Shown here piece after piece: positions 1 to 8,604 of a DNA stretch of 60,831 nucleotides; position 1 is the stretch's first letter; each line of letters opens with the position of its first letter. The DNA comes from Synechococcus sp. Cruz-7E5 (lineage in GTDB: Bacteria; Cyanobacteriota; Cyanobacteriia; PCC-6307; Cyanobiaceae), in assembly GCF_024345995.1 (NCBI RefSeq), contig NZ_JAGQCE010000016.1, forward strand, positions 1-60,831. Direction: 5' to 3'. Under the pieces are notes generated by a model that searched no databases, had not been told where the DNA came from, and was given only the letters and a program-made list of their open reading frames with translations. Made by a program: the position numbers and the translations under genes.

Positions 1-1010
1 AATCTGACATACAACTTCCTGCGTTACCTGCACTGCTCATCAAGGCTATCGCTGGCCGCCTGATCATCAGTTAGCTGGATAATCGCCCCGCCTTGAAGTT
101 ATGGATGTCAGTTATCTGGCAAATCTGTATGTGCAGAGGATGAGACTGTGTCTTCTCAGGGCTGCTTCGATAATGGCAATATTTCGAGGTTCCCTTATGC
201 TAATCAGGCATGACTAAATCGCTGATAGAGGGATTCTATCCGACTTGACTCTATCACTTACCTGGCCTGTCTGGCCATGCGATCTTCAGGAAACTCACCC
301 TCTCCACTGATAGAGCATCGAGACTAAAGGATACCGCTAAATGCGCAGACATAACTTCCTCAGCTTGGCTTAGGCAGTCAGCTCAATTAAAACCGATAAT
401 GGCGGCCCTAGACATCTTAATATGCTCATAAATTTCTAACAACCAGAAACTGCTTTGCTGCCTTCACGATTTTGAAAGTAGCCAGATAAGGCAGGATATG
501 GACCGAATTGCAGCAGGAGGCAGATTTTTCAGGCACATGGGCAGCTAGCTGCTAGGCATCAAATAGCGCAAGCCATCGGCTTATCAAAGCTTAACTCACG
601 GCCTGATTCACAACCAGTCGAACATAAGAGATTCAGGCGAAATCGTACAATATCAGACGCTAGACAGTCTAAATCTGTGCAAATAAAACATGTCTATGAA
701 CTCTGTGCCTATGATTGCCTGCCATTGTTGTACTACAAAGTACATGCCAATTCATTCAATTACTTGAATGGAGTCTAAGAAAAGATAGCAGAAGAGATTA
801 GAAATGAATAAAGAATGAAAATGACATATTCTTACAACTAGATGTCTAGACACATACAGAAAAATCACAAAAAGATATGCTTAATAACATGTCTTTTCAA
901 TTAAACTAAAATATGCCAACTTGCAAAACAGGACTAACTTGAAAATTGGCAAGCCAAAGCAATATTGATCAGTTTTCAATAAAAGTGGAATTCTATATTC
1001 AAAAAATTGA
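1..1010. other. AT-rich stretch without recognisable genes
   Basis: About 1 kb that is clearly more AT-rich than the rest of the window, especially from 700 to 1000, with no long reading frame on either strand. I see no tRNA-like sequence, array or clear inverted repeat. It may hold the distal part of a decayed gene and the downstream region of the secreted protein gene at 1011-1694. Confidence 0.4.
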
Positions 1011-1694
1011 TTATAGATCGCTTGAAGACACTGCAGTGGTATAACGCTTTCTAAGAATACCCAAACTACTCAGGAGTGGAACCAAAGCCAAGCCTGACAG
1101 AGGTGCTGGCACTCGTGTAATTGTAAAGTTGATGCTCGCTAAGCCAGAAATTCGCTGATTTCCATTGGTTTTACAGGCATCTGAGTTGCATGTTGAATAA
1201 AAGGCATCGGCGTCTGATCCGTTTACAGATTCACCAAATGCAGGCAAACTGGCTGCTGGAAAGTCAAATGTGAAAAGCTGGGGATCATCGAAAGGAGGGC
1301 CGACCTCATCGGAAGTGCTAATTGCACCTAGACTAAAAACACTTCCATCGTAGTCTGAAACAGGCGAACCTTGGCCAAGTAAAACAGTGCTTTGCGTAGG
1401 ATTAGCGTCTGCAAATAGACTCATTGATCCACCAGGTTCAATGGTATATGCAGGTGCTAGGCCAAAAGCTAGATTGAAGGTAAAAGCGCGTGCTGCATTT
1501 AACGGAGAAGGGCAATCAAATGTCCCCACAGCAGGGGTCTGACTTCCATCTCCCGTCACGCAAGAAGTTGTAGTGCCTGTTCCAGTTAACACGTAAGAGT
1601 CAACGGCCCGAGCAGGAATCATGCTCAGGCCACAAGCAGCACCAGCCGAAGCAACCAAGACTCCAAATGCTCTTGAAGTGGAATACTTCATCAC
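1011..1694 (-). CDS. Secreted protein with PEP-CTERM-like anchor
   Basis: A 227-residue protein of unknown function that is probably exported. The N-terminus (about residues 1-30) is a signal peptide ending near ARA. The C-terminus has a V-P-A-P-L motif followed by a hydrophobic stretch and a basic R-K-R-Y cluster, the layout of the cyanobacterial PEP-CTERM-type sorting tail (exosortase-linked anchoring). The middle is rich in Ser, Thr, Gly and Asp, with two Cys pairs, as expected of a beta-rich extracellular domain. Its codon use is more AT-rich than that of the genes to its right. Exosortase systems are often linked to exopolysaccharide loci, which fits the neighbouring island. The anchor call is an inference from the tail pattern. 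Confidence 0.7.
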   Translation of the reverse strand: MMKYSTSRAFGVLVASAGAACGLSMIPARAVDSYVLTGTGTTTSCVTGDGSQTPAVGTFDCPSPLNAARAFTFNLAFGLAPAYTIEPGGSMSLFADANPTQSTVLLGQGSPVSDYDGSVFSLGAISTSDEVGPPFDDPQLFTFDFPAASLPAFGESVNGSDADAFYSTCNSDACKTNGNQRISGLASINFTITRVPAPLSGLALVPLLSSLGILRKRYTTAVSSSDL

Positions 1695-1882
1695 TAAATT
1701 TTAATTGGTTCTAACTTAGGGCCATATCCTTGCAAAATCGCAGGAAGCCAGCCACTTCTACAATTGGCACAAGTATGTTCGGATTGGAAAGCAAAACATC
1801 GTCATAGAAGCAATGTCCCGCCGCGAAAGCTCTGAATCAAAATCAGGGCCAGACCGAGAAGCCGCTCGTTTATTTATGTTAA

Positions 1883-2836
1883 TTACCTGGCGGCCTTGGC
1901 AAACGGTAGGGCCACCATGCGCTCCAGCCACAGGCCCCAGCTGAGCACGAAGGCCGTGGCGAGCAATCCAGCCACGACGCCACCTTCCAGCACACCTGCG
2001 CCGATCAGCAGGGTGGCTGCCAGGTAGGCGAGGCACACCTGCCGATGCGACCAGCCTGCCTGGTGGAGGCGCTGGTAGAGATGCAGACGATGGGCCTGGA
2101 ATACCGGCTGCTTCGCCGCCAGCCGCCGCAGCACGCACACCGCCGCATCCGCCAGCATCGGCACAGCAACAAGCAGCAGCCCCAGGCCATCGGCTGCGCT
2201 GGGCGACTGCAGCACCACGCCGGCGAAGACAGCCCCGAGGAAGGTGCTGCCCACATCCCCCATGAACACCCGCGCCGGGCTCCAGTTCCAGATCAGGAAA
2301 CCCAGCAGGGCGCCCACCAGCGGCCAGAGCCAGAAAGCTCCGGAGCTGATCGCTGCTACGGCGAATACCACGGCCGAGCAGCCAGCCACCAGGCCATCGA
2401 GGCCATCCATGAAATTGAAGAAATTGATCACCGCCGTGATCGCCACCACCACCGCAGCCAGCAGCAGCCAGCCAAGCAAACCGCTCAGTAGCCCCCCCGG
2501 CCAGGCAACCAGCAGCAGGGCAACGGCGGTGGCCAGCTGAGCGCCGTAGCGCAGGGCTGCCGGCAGATCCAGCCGATCGTCGAGAAGCCCCACCAACGCC
2601 AGCGGCGCGCACAGCAGGGGAATCAACGGCCAGCCCCACAGAACGCTCACCAGCACGAAGGCCACTCCCCCGCCACGAGGTGTGGGCTGGTGGTGGGTAC
2701 TGCGGGCATTGGGCCGATCGAGCAGGTCACGGCGCAGCCACGGAAGCAGAACGAGCAGGAGCATCCAGCTGGCGGCTGCAGCCAGCGACACGGTGATCGA
2801 GACATTGGCAAGCGGACTGCCCATCTTGGCGCTCAT
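1883..2836 (-). CDS. WecA/WbpL-like undecaprenyl-phosphate sugar-1-phosphate transferase
   Basis: A polytopic membrane enzyme of the MraY/WecA (GT4-type PNPT) family, about 317 residues. It would transfer a sugar-1-phosphate from a UDP-sugar to undecaprenyl phosphate and so start a polysaccharide repeat unit at the inner membrane face. Family hallmarks are visible: PRGGG near residue 54, LLDDR near 84-88, NFMDGLDG near 141-148, a later FMGDVGSTFLG motif and an HRLHLYQR loop corresponding to the family's His-rich motif. Hydrophobic helices fill the spaces between. The ATG at 2836 was chosen because it overlaps the stop of the upstream SDR gene as ATGA; a longer in-frame extension exists but lies inside that gene. 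It is the last gene of the coupled minus-strand run. Confidence 0.88.
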   Translation of the reverse strand: MSAKMGSPLANVSITVSLAAAASWMLLLVLLPWLRRDLLDRPNARSTHHQPTPRGGGVAFVLVSVLWGWPLIPLLCAPLALVGLLDDRLDLPAALRYGAQLATAVALLLVAWPGGLLSGLLGWLLLAAVVVAITAVINFFNFMDGLDGLVAGCSAVVFAVAAISSGAFWLWPLVGALLGFLIWNWSPARVFMGDVGSTFLGAVFAGVVLQSPSAADGLGLLLVAVPMLADAAVCVLRRLAAKQPVFQAHRLHLYQRLHQAGWSHRQVCLAYLAATLLIGAGVLEGGVVAGLLATAFVLSWGLWLERMVALPFAKAAR

Positions 2837-3765
2837 CGCGGGAGTGGGGGCTGAGCTTGAAAGGGTTGGGGCGGACGCCCCAGGAGGTCGGCAACGCGGG
2901 CAAAACCGGCCAGATCCGCGCTCAATCGCAACACCGCCTCGAAGGTTTTCGGCGACACCAGCAGCAGCGGTGAAGCCAGCCACTGAAACAGCGGGGTGGG
3001 CAGCGTCAGCAGCCGGCAGCGAGCCGCGCGCGGATCACCCGCCTGGATTCGCTCCAGCAGGGCGCGATAACTCAGGGTGTCATCGCCACCAAGAGGCAAC
3101 ACGGCGGAGGCGGCTGTGGGTTCCTCGGGCACGGGATCAGCAAGCTCCTGCGCCTGGGCCAGCGCCACGGCCGCCAGATCCGCTGCCGCAATCGGCTGGC
3201 GCAATCCGGTGTGGGCCGGCAGCAGCAGCACGGGCAGGCGCCGCAGCCAGCGGTGCAGTGTCTCCACGTTGTGATCAACGTTGTGGGCCGTGCGGCCATA
3301 GATCAGGGTGGGCGCCAGGATGCGGACCTGCACCCCCAGCTCGGTGCAGTCGGCCAGTAGCTGCTCCTGGCTCGTGCTCAGGCGCCTCACCAACTCCCGA
3401 TCGAACCCGTTGGCTGCGAAGCGCTTGGTGATCACACTTGACGATGAGCAGGCCACCACCCCGCGCAGGTCGGCAAGGCAGCCAGGCAGGCTGGCTCGCA
3501 GCGCCTGCAGGAACGGCGCCGCCAGCCAGATGTGCGCAAAGGCGACCCACACCTGAGGCCCTGCTGGCAGAGCGGCGGCAGCGGCCTGTAGCCCCGTGGC
3601 CGTCAGATCATTCAGTTCGCAGTGTTGCCAGTGGTCGGCGGCCACACCCGGCGGCAAGCGGCGCCCCAGGCACCGCCAGGGGGTGCCCTCAGGGAGCTGC
3701 TCGATCAGGGCCTCGCCGCAGAGGCTGTTGGCGCCAAAGATCACCAGGGTGGTCGGCTGGCTCAC
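2833..3765 (-). CDS. NAD-dependent epimerase/SDR-family protein
   Basis: An extended SDR-type protein of about 310 residues that probably modifies a nucleotide sugar. A Rossmann start is visible (LVIFGANSLCG), followed by an SSSSVITKR segment where SDRs have their catalytic Ser, and a G-L-R-Q-P motif typical of epimerases acting on sugars. The classical Y-x-x-x-K is not clear, so activity is uncertain. It overlaps the WecA-like gene by four bases, and such epimerase plus WecA/WbpL pairs are common in O-antigen clusters. The reading frame is open to 3933, but its Arg-rich upstream part lies over remains of a PIN/Phd pair read in another frame. The GTG at 3765, followed directly by the Rossmann strand, is the better start. 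Confidence 0.75.
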   Translation of the reverse strand: MSQPTTLVIFGANSLCGEALIEQLPEGTPWRCLGRRLPPGVAADHWQHCELNDLTATGLQAAAAALPAGPQVWVAFAHIWLAAPFLQALRASLPGCLADLRGVVACSSSSVITKRFAANGFDRELVRRLSTSQEQLLADCTELGVQVRILAPTLIYGRTAHNVDHNVETLHRWLRRLPVLLLPAHTGLRQPIAAADLAAVALAQAQELADPVPEEPTAASAVLPLGGDDTLSYRALLERIQAGDPRAARCRLLTLPTPLFQWLASPLLLVSPKTFEAVLRLSADLAGFARVADLLGRPPQPFQAQPPLPR

Positions 3766-3794
3766 CACAGCCGTCGGCAGGGGAACGGGGCCAG

Positions 3795-3833
3795 CCAGCA
3801 GAGCAGAGCGTGGGTTTCGAGCAGGACGTCCAT
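3795..3833 (-). pseudogene. PIN-domain toxin, N-terminal stub (13 codons)
   Basis: An ATG at 3833 opens a frame reading MDVLLETHALLCW, which matches the first beta strand and first catalytic acid region of VapC-type PIN toxins (usually LLLDTHALLWW). The similarity stops after about 13 codons, where the frame runs out of phase into the SDR gene. The start overlaps the stop of the antitoxin remnant as TGATG, the usual toxin-antitoxin coupling. The rest of the toxin has been deleted. Recognition is by motif only, but the paired antitoxin tail supports it strongly. Confidence 0.65.
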
Positions 3834-4003
3834 CAGGGAAGCAAGCCGGCCTCGATGGCCTGGAGCTCCTTCTCAGGCAGCGGAGCCATGAGCGCCTCCG
3901 GTTCAGGCAATTGAAGGCGCCACCGCAACACACCTGGCTGGCGGATGGGGTGGGAATCCTGCTGTTGCTCGTACACCACTCGCCTTAGGCCTCGCGTCAA
4001 TTC
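3833..4003 (-). pseudogene. Phd/YefM-type antitoxin, C-terminal remnant
   Basis: A 56-codon open frame with no good start codon follows directly after the stop of the GT2 gene. Its C-terminal half reads RQPGVLRWRLQLPEPEALMA then PLPEKELQAIEAG, which matches the tail of cyanobacterial Phd antitoxins paired with PIN toxins (RQPG..., PLPE...). The N-terminal DNA-binding half is missing. It overlaps the PIN stub by one base. It is probably untranslated or a short nonfunctional peptide. Confidence 0.62.
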
Positions 4004-4828
4004 TTAGGGTCGATACCGGCACTCAAGCAGGCTCAGCACTCGCTGCACGTAACGCAGCAGGAAGGGCACGGGCCAGAGCACGCCGAAAGCGCGGCGGTAG
4101 GCCCGGCGCACCTCCTGCAGGCGGCGGCGATGGTGCAGACCACTCACACCGCCCTCTGCCATGTGCACAAGTTCCAGATCGAGGCGGGTGATCCTCAGTT
4201 CGGGGAAACGCGATAGCTGCAGAAAGTAGTCGAGGTCAGCCGAGAGCTGGAAACCTGAGGCATAGCGGCTGAGGCAGAGCCGTGCGCCCGGGCCGATCAG
4301 CGTGGCCTGATGGGGGGGCGTCGAGCCCAGAGCCAGGGAGCGGCGGTAGGCGCCGAACCAACGGAAGGCTGTGGCGCGGCCAAGACATCCAGTGCCGGCC
4401 GCCACAGATACGTACCGTCCCCGGCAAACGATCAGATCCGGATAGAGACCGGGGACAGCGCCCGCGGAGTGGGCTTCAGCCAGGGACTCCTCCAGCCGGG
4501 CGAACACCTCCGGGCTGGCGGCCCAGTCGTCACTACCCCAGAACAGAAGCCAGTCGTGGTGTTCGGCGGCAGCGAAGCCCTGATTCATCGCCCCGAAGAT
4601 CCCCGGCAGCGCGGGATCCTGGGGGATCCAGGCGAAGCGTGGATCGTCGGCGCAGAGGCGCTGGAGCCAGGCCCGGTGCTCAGCGCCGCTGGGGCCATCG
4701 ATGAACAGCACCCGCCAGCCTTCTCTGGACTGGCCACGCAGCGACGCCACCAGCCGGGGCAGGAGCTGAAAGGAGTTGAGGGTGGGCACCACGATCAGCA
4801 GTCGCGGGGCGAAGCTGGTTTGGGTCAC
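4004..4828 (-). CDS. Glycosyltransferase family 2
   Basis: A 274-residue soluble GT-A glycosyltransferase. The N-terminus has the family start LLIVVPTLNSFQLLP, then VLFIDGPSGAE, a G-x-F-G-A-M-N-Q-G motif and LLFWGSDDW, where the DD pair corresponds to the DxD-type metal and sugar-nucleotide site. A late aromatic/basic region (residues 230-270) may contact membrane or the lipid acceptor. The start is GTG. The acceptor and donor cannot be told. It lies directly upstream of a decayed Phd/PIN pair inserted between it and the SDR gene. Confidence 0.85.
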   Translation of the reverse strand: MTQTSFAPRLLIVVPTLNSFQLLPRLVASLRGQSREGWRVLFIDGPSGAEHRAWLQRLCADDPRFAWIPQDPALPGIFGAMNQGFAAAEHHDWLLFWGSDDWAASPEVFARLEESLAEAHSAGAVPGLYPDLIVCRGRYVSVAAGTGCLGRATAFRWFGAYRRSLALGSTPPHQATLIGPGARLCLSRYASGFQLSADLDYFLQLSRFPELRITRLDLELVHMAEGGVSGLHHRRRLQEVRRAYRRAFGVLWPVPFLLRYVQRVLSLLECRYRP

Positions 4829-5205
4829 TCAGTCCAGATTGGTGTTCGAGGGTGTGAAGCCATGGCGCCGTCGTCGCCGGAGCGTGGGGCAGTGGCGAGG
4901 GATCAGGGGTGGATCAGGGGAATGGCCTGGCGGCCGTGGCAGCGATAGATTTGGTCTGCTCCTGCAGCGCAAAGGGCAGCCGCACCGCGCCATGCTCAGC
5001 GTTCACCAAAACCGGCGAGATAGGGGGGATTAGTGGAAAGATCTGCCGGCGCGCTGTCGCAACAGCCCACGAGGTCGGCAACAATATCGGATTGACTCAG
5101 CTGGCTACGCCGGGCCTGATCCGCCAGCTGACAGGCCTTCGGGCGGGGACGATAGGCGCAAGGCTGCTGGATCAGTGTGGCCAGCCATTTTGAAACTTCC
5201 CCCAG
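4829..5205. other. 377-base gap with only a weak candidate ORF
   Basis: The gap lies between the GT2 gene and the YdcF-like gene. Directly after the YdcF stop, and in the same frame, a 69-codon stretch stays open (4996-5205, minus strand) without an ATG, GTG or TTG start near its beginning. Its composition is protein-like (KWLATLIQQPCAY..., QLADQARRSQLSQSDI). A plus-strand frame at 4909-5193 is open as well. I cannot identify either, and this may be another decayed small gene. Confidence 0.3.
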
Positions 5206-5823
5206 TCAGCCCTCCGAACTGAGAAACGATGGGCGACCATCCCAACCGGTGGCGCGCCAGAGCTGGGCGCGCAGGCGGTCGCGCTGTTTGCGCAGGGGAT
5301 CCTCCGGGACGCCCTTGGTGTCTGCAGGAAAGCCTGTCACAGCCAACCCCTGGCCCCCCAGGACGACCTGGGCAATGGCCAGGGCGCGTGAGAGATGTTC
5401 CTGCCCCGTCACCAGGATCACCGAACCGATCGCGGGGCCGCCGGGTGTTTGGCGCCAACGGCGGAGGGCCACCGCCAGGCAGGTGATCTGGCCCAGGGTG
5501 TCGCGTCCACAGGTGAGTCTCTCAACCCGGCTGAGAGCCTGCGGCGATGGAGCACGGGCGGTGAGCTGGGCCTGACTGGCCTGCTGCCCGGGGGGGCCGG
5601 TATGCACCACCAGCCAGGCCTGAGTCATGGGCAGCCAGCGGTCGAGTGCTGCCTCGGTGCGGCGTGGATCTTCGGCCAGCACCACCACGGCGGAAACCCC
5701 GCCTGCGGGGCGCAAGCGCGGAGCCAGCCCAGGCCAGCACCACCAGAGCAGCAGCGCTGCCAATGAGATCCCGGCCAGGGAGGCTGGAAGCAGGCATTCA
5801 GGCCTTGAGCGCTCATGCCTCAC
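5206..5823 (-). CDS. YdcF/SanA-like (DUF218) membrane protein
   Basis: A 205-residue protein with one N-terminal membrane segment (about residues 15-35) and a DUF218-like domain: AVVVLAEDPRRTEAALDRW, a VVHTGP strand, LTCGRDTLGQITCLA in place of the usual D-T-x-E-N region, and ILVTGQEHLSRAL followed by the C-terminal strand. Members of this family are envelope proteins linked to peptidoglycan or polysaccharide carrier recycling, but their reaction is poorly known. The GTG start overlaps the stop of the acetyltransferase gene as GTGA, so it is translationally coupled. The C-terminus (RDRLRAQLWRATGWDG) looks natural. Confidence 0.7.
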   Translation of the reverse strand: MRHERSRPECLLPASLAGISLAALLLWWCWPGLAPRLRPAGGVSAVVVLAEDPRRTEAALDRWLPMTQAWLVVHTGPPGQQASQAQLTARAPSPQALSRVERLTCGRDTLGQITCLAVALRRWRQTPGGPAIGSVILVTGQEHLSRALAIAQVVLGGQGLAVTGFPADTKGVPEDPLRKQRDRLRAQLWRATGWDGRPSFLSSEG

Positions 5824-6368
5824 CGCCGGCCAACAGCCCGAGCCGGATTGCCAGCCATGATGCTCCCCGCTGGAACAACACCCTTCACTACCGCCGCCAG
5901 CGCCACCACCGCGCCCACGCCCACGCAGGTGCCGGGAGCCAGAACGGCCCGGGCGGCGATCCAGGTGTCGTGATCGATGGTGATCGGTTGCACCCGCAGC
6001 TGGAACATTGGGGTGCGGAAGTCGTGGTTGCCGGTGCAGAGGTACACACCCTGCGACAGGCAGACCCGATCTCCCAGCAAAACTGGCGCCAGGTTGTCAA
6101 TCCATACATCTTCCCCCAGCCAGCAGTGGTGACCCACCTCCAGCCGCCAGGGGAACTTCACCCGCAGGCCGGGCTTGAGCCGACCCCCCTCTCCAAGACG
6201 GGCCCCGAACAGGCGCAGCAGGGCCTTCCGCCAGGGGGTGCCTGGCAGGAATGAGCCCAGCAGTGGCTGGCCCAGGAGGAGCCAGAGCGCCTGGCGCCAG
6301 CGCGGTACGCCGGGATGCCAGTCGGGCGGCAGGCGGTAGTGAGCCAGATCCTGGAGAGGTACAGCCAC
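5820..6368 (-). CDS. WcaF-like sugar O-acetyltransferase (hexapeptide repeat)
   Basis: A left-handed beta-helix acetyltransferase of about 182 residues, as long as colanic-acid WcaF. It would O-acetylate a sugar of the repeat unit with acetyl-CoA. Visible marks are LQDLAHYRLPPDWHPG at the N-terminus (the WcaF-type lead), repeated hexapeptide turns, YLCTGNHDFRTP with the catalytic His of this family, and the ending AGSIMAGNPARAVGRR. The frame is open to 6470, but that overlaps the acyltransferase gene by 79 bases. The GTG at 6368 puts the family-like N-terminus first and lies 24 bases after that gene's stop, so I prefer it. Confidence 0.85.
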   Translation of the reverse strand: MAVPLQDLAHYRLPPDWHPGVPRWRQALWLLLGQPLLGSFLPGTPWRKALLRLFGARLGEGGRLKPGLRVKFPWRLEVGHHCWLGEDVWIDNLAPVLLGDRVCLSQGVYLCTGNHDFRTPMFQLRVQPITIDHDTWIAARAVLAPGTCVGVGAVVALAAVVKGVVPAGSIMAGNPARAVGRR

Positions 6369-6391
6369 AGGCGCAGAGAAGGAGATCGGAG

Positions 6392-7381
6392 TCAGGAGGC
6401 TGGCGCCAGCCGGCGGCGACGCGCCCGACGCCATTGGTCGAGGGGGCGCTCCAGACCCACGTAGGAGCACCAGGCCAGCACCAGGGAGGCGGCCAGCAAC
6501 AGCAGCAACCAGGGGCCAGGGAGACTCTCTTCTCCGGAGAACGTCTGAAGAATCCAGATGAGCAAAACGTGGTTGAGGAAGACGCCGTAGGCCAGGGCGC
6601 CGCAGGCCCGATCTAAAGAACCGGAGCGGGTGTTCCGGATCGCGCTGATCACCAGAATGCCGAGCACCAGGCCAAGCAGCACTTCACGGTTGAACGGCAG
6701 GCCATGAAGCCGGGGATCCAGCAACATCCCGCCACAAAGCAAAAGAGCAAAGGCGAGCACAGCAATGCGGTAGCGGCGGGCGAAGAGCCGATCATCCGCA
6801 AAGGCCATCCCCGCCAGGAACATGAAGAAGGTGCCCGGCAGCAGGCGGTAGCCCACGGCATCGGTGTTGACCAGCCCCACGTAAGCCAGAAGAAACACCG
6901 CCATCGATGCCAGGCCGGTGAGATACAGCTGAGGCCCGGGGAACCAGAGCAGCAGCCAGGGCACCGCCAGATAGAACGACAGTTGTAGACCCAGTGCCCA
7001 CGACTGGGGCAGCAACTGGGCTCCCTCCAGGGTGTGGGCAAAAAGATAGCCCTGGGGAAGCATCAGCAGGTTGAGAAACACCTTCATCGGAGTGAAGGCG
7101 ATCGTGTACGGAGAGCTGACACTCACTGTGATCAGCACGATTCCAGCCAGCAGGGAGTAGAGCAGAAACTGGGGAAACAGCCGCAGCAGCCGATCGACAT
7201 AGAACGGGACAATCCGCTCCTGGCCCATGTAGGAGTACCTGATCAGCAGGGATGTCGACTGGCCACTGAGAAGATAGAAGGAGATCACGGCGCAAATGCC
7301 CGGGTTGACCCCGGCGATGGACACTCCGGCATGGGACAGCGCCACCAGTAAAGAGAGCAAGAGGCGGTAGGAACCCAGCAC
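6392..7381 (-). CDS. Acyltransferase family 3 (OafA-like) membrane protein
   Basis: An integral membrane protein of 329 residues with about ten hydrophobic segments, typical of acyltransferase-3 enzymes that move acetyl or succinyl groups onto surface sugars. The N-terminus MLGSYRLLLSLLVALSHAG carries the family His, followed by GICAVISFYLLSGQ and a conserved-looking RLLRLFPQFLLY stretch (R-x-x-R-x-x-P). It has no SGNH domain. It follows the polytopic protein gene by four bases and precedes the WcaF-like gene, so two different acylation activities sit together. Confidence 0.85.
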   Translation of the reverse strand: MLGSYRLLLSLLVALSHAGVSIAGVNPGICAVISFYLLSGQSTSLLIRYSYMGQERIVPFYVDRLLRLFPQFLLYSLLAGIVLITVSVSSPYTIAFTPMKVFLNLLMLPQGYLFAHTLEGAQLLPQSWALGLQLSFYLAVPWLLLWFPGPQLYLTGLASMAVFLLAYVGLVNTDAVGYRLLPGTFFMFLAGMAFADDRLFARRYRIAVLAFALLLCGGMLLDPRLHGLPFNREVLLGLVLGILVISAIRNTRSGSLDRACGALAYGVFLNHVLLIWILQTFSGEESLPGPWLLLLLAASLVLAWCSYVGLERPLDQWRRARRRRLAPAS

Positions 7382-7385
7382 TCAG

Positions 7386-8585
7386 TCAGCCTCCTGCAGA
7401 CATAATAAATGAGAGCGGGTTGAGTGGAAGGGCGTGATCCGGAACGACGCCAAAGGGGCCAAGTACGAATCCCAGCAACAACATCCCAAGCAAAGGCACG
7501 CGACCCTGCAAACCCCGAGCAGCAACTGGGTCAAATACAAGCAAGCAAAGTATCGACATAGCCGAAACGCAAAGCACCAGAGAGAGATATCGAATGTAAT
7601 CAAGTGCTATGATATTCAAGAATAATCCAAAGAATGGTGTTGCGAGGATCAGCCCAGACCGAAGAAAGTCGCTTGAGGCACGAGTCAAGCGGACGAGCAG
7701 CAGCACCCATACGAGAGCATAGGCAAGAATAACTGGATTGTTTCCAAACCAGTTGAACTGAGAACCGAGAGCATGATGAAAGTTGTCTGTAACAAGATCC
7801 CCTGTGAGCACAATCGAAAGGGGATCGCCCAACCCAGGGGCCGTACCAGACAAAAGCTCAACCAAAACTGCACTTCCCTCCTCAAAGGAGCCGAAGTGCT
7901 GAATTGCCAAAGTCAAGAGGGCCATCAGTAGCGCGTAGACAAGAGCAGCCGCCAAGCCACGACGCCGATCTGAACGCTCTAAGACAACGGACAGAAAAGG
8001 GACAATCACGAATACAGAGCCCTCATAAATAAGAAGCGACGCGAAACTTAGGAGTAGGATGGATAAGAATTTGAATAAGAATGGCAAGCTCTTCGAGAAG
8101 GCAAGCAGCAGAGCAGCAATACCACATGAAAGCCAGAAGACGTCCGTGCGCCCGGCATCGTAAGCGAGGTGCAAGAAAATAGCCGGCGAAAAAGCAAACA
8201 TGAGCGCAAGTCGCCAGCGCATTCCCACAGTCAACCAAACAGACGCACTCGTGGCTTCAGAGAAGAGCTTCCAGAAGAGAATCGTGAAAACCATCAGTCC
8301 GACACTAAATGCCAGGAGAGCAAACAGCCGCACGTCCATCCCGCAGATCACATTCAATGGGGTCAGCAGAGTTCCAACGAGTGCTCGCTTAACAAAACCA
8401 AAGCGATAGTAATTGACATAGTAATAAGCAGGAAACCAGCCCGATACCATGGAGAGATCCAGGATGCGAGGCAATACCAGCACCGATGCCAGGCCAAGCG
8501 ACAAGCCTGCACAGAAGAGTGGAATTCTGTTGATTAGCAGCCAGCTCTGGTTCCGTAGATGACCTTGATGTGGTGGTTGGTTCAT
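7386..8585 (-). CDS. Polytopic membrane protein of unknown function
   Basis: About 399 residues with ten or more hydrophobic helices. I do not recognise a family motif. A periplasmic-type loop (about residues 225-285) is followed by more helices and a short hydrophilic C-terminus. GT-C glycosyltransferases and EpsG-like polymerases share this layout, and YYYVNYYRFGFVKRALVG near residue 55 resembles the first loop of such proteins, but this is only an inference. The frame is open to 8636; the second Met at 8585 avoids a 32-base overlap with the GT4 gene and starts MNQPPHQG. Its base composition is more AT-rich than its neighbours, which suggests separate acquisition. Confidence 0.7.
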   Translation of the reverse strand: MNQPPHQGHLRNQSWLLINRIPLFCAGLSLGLASVLVLPRILDLSMVSGWFPAYYYVNYYRFGFVKRALVGTLLTPLNVICGMDVRLFALLAFSVGLMVFTILFWKLFSEATSASVWLTVGMRWRLALMFAFSPAIFLHLAYDAGRTDVFWLSCGIAALLLAFSKSLPFLFKFLSILLLSFASLLIYEGSVFVIVPFLSVVLERSDRRRGLAAALVYALLMALLTLAIQHFGSFEEGSAVLVELLSGTAPGLGDPLSIVLTGDLVTDNFHHALGSQFNWFGNNPVILAYALVWVLLLVRLTRASSDFLRSGLILATPFFGLFLNIIALDYIRYLSLVLCVSAMSILCLLVFDPVAARGLQGRVPLLGMLLLGFVLGPFGVVPDHALPLNPLSFIMSAGG

Positions 8586-8604
8586 CCCTATTGAATGTCC
8601 ATTC

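Noticed and set aside
4909-5193. Plus-strand 94-codon frame in the gap beside the YdcF-like gene
   Set aside because: No motif, and minus-strand frames of the same bases look equally protein-like. Not supported as a gene.
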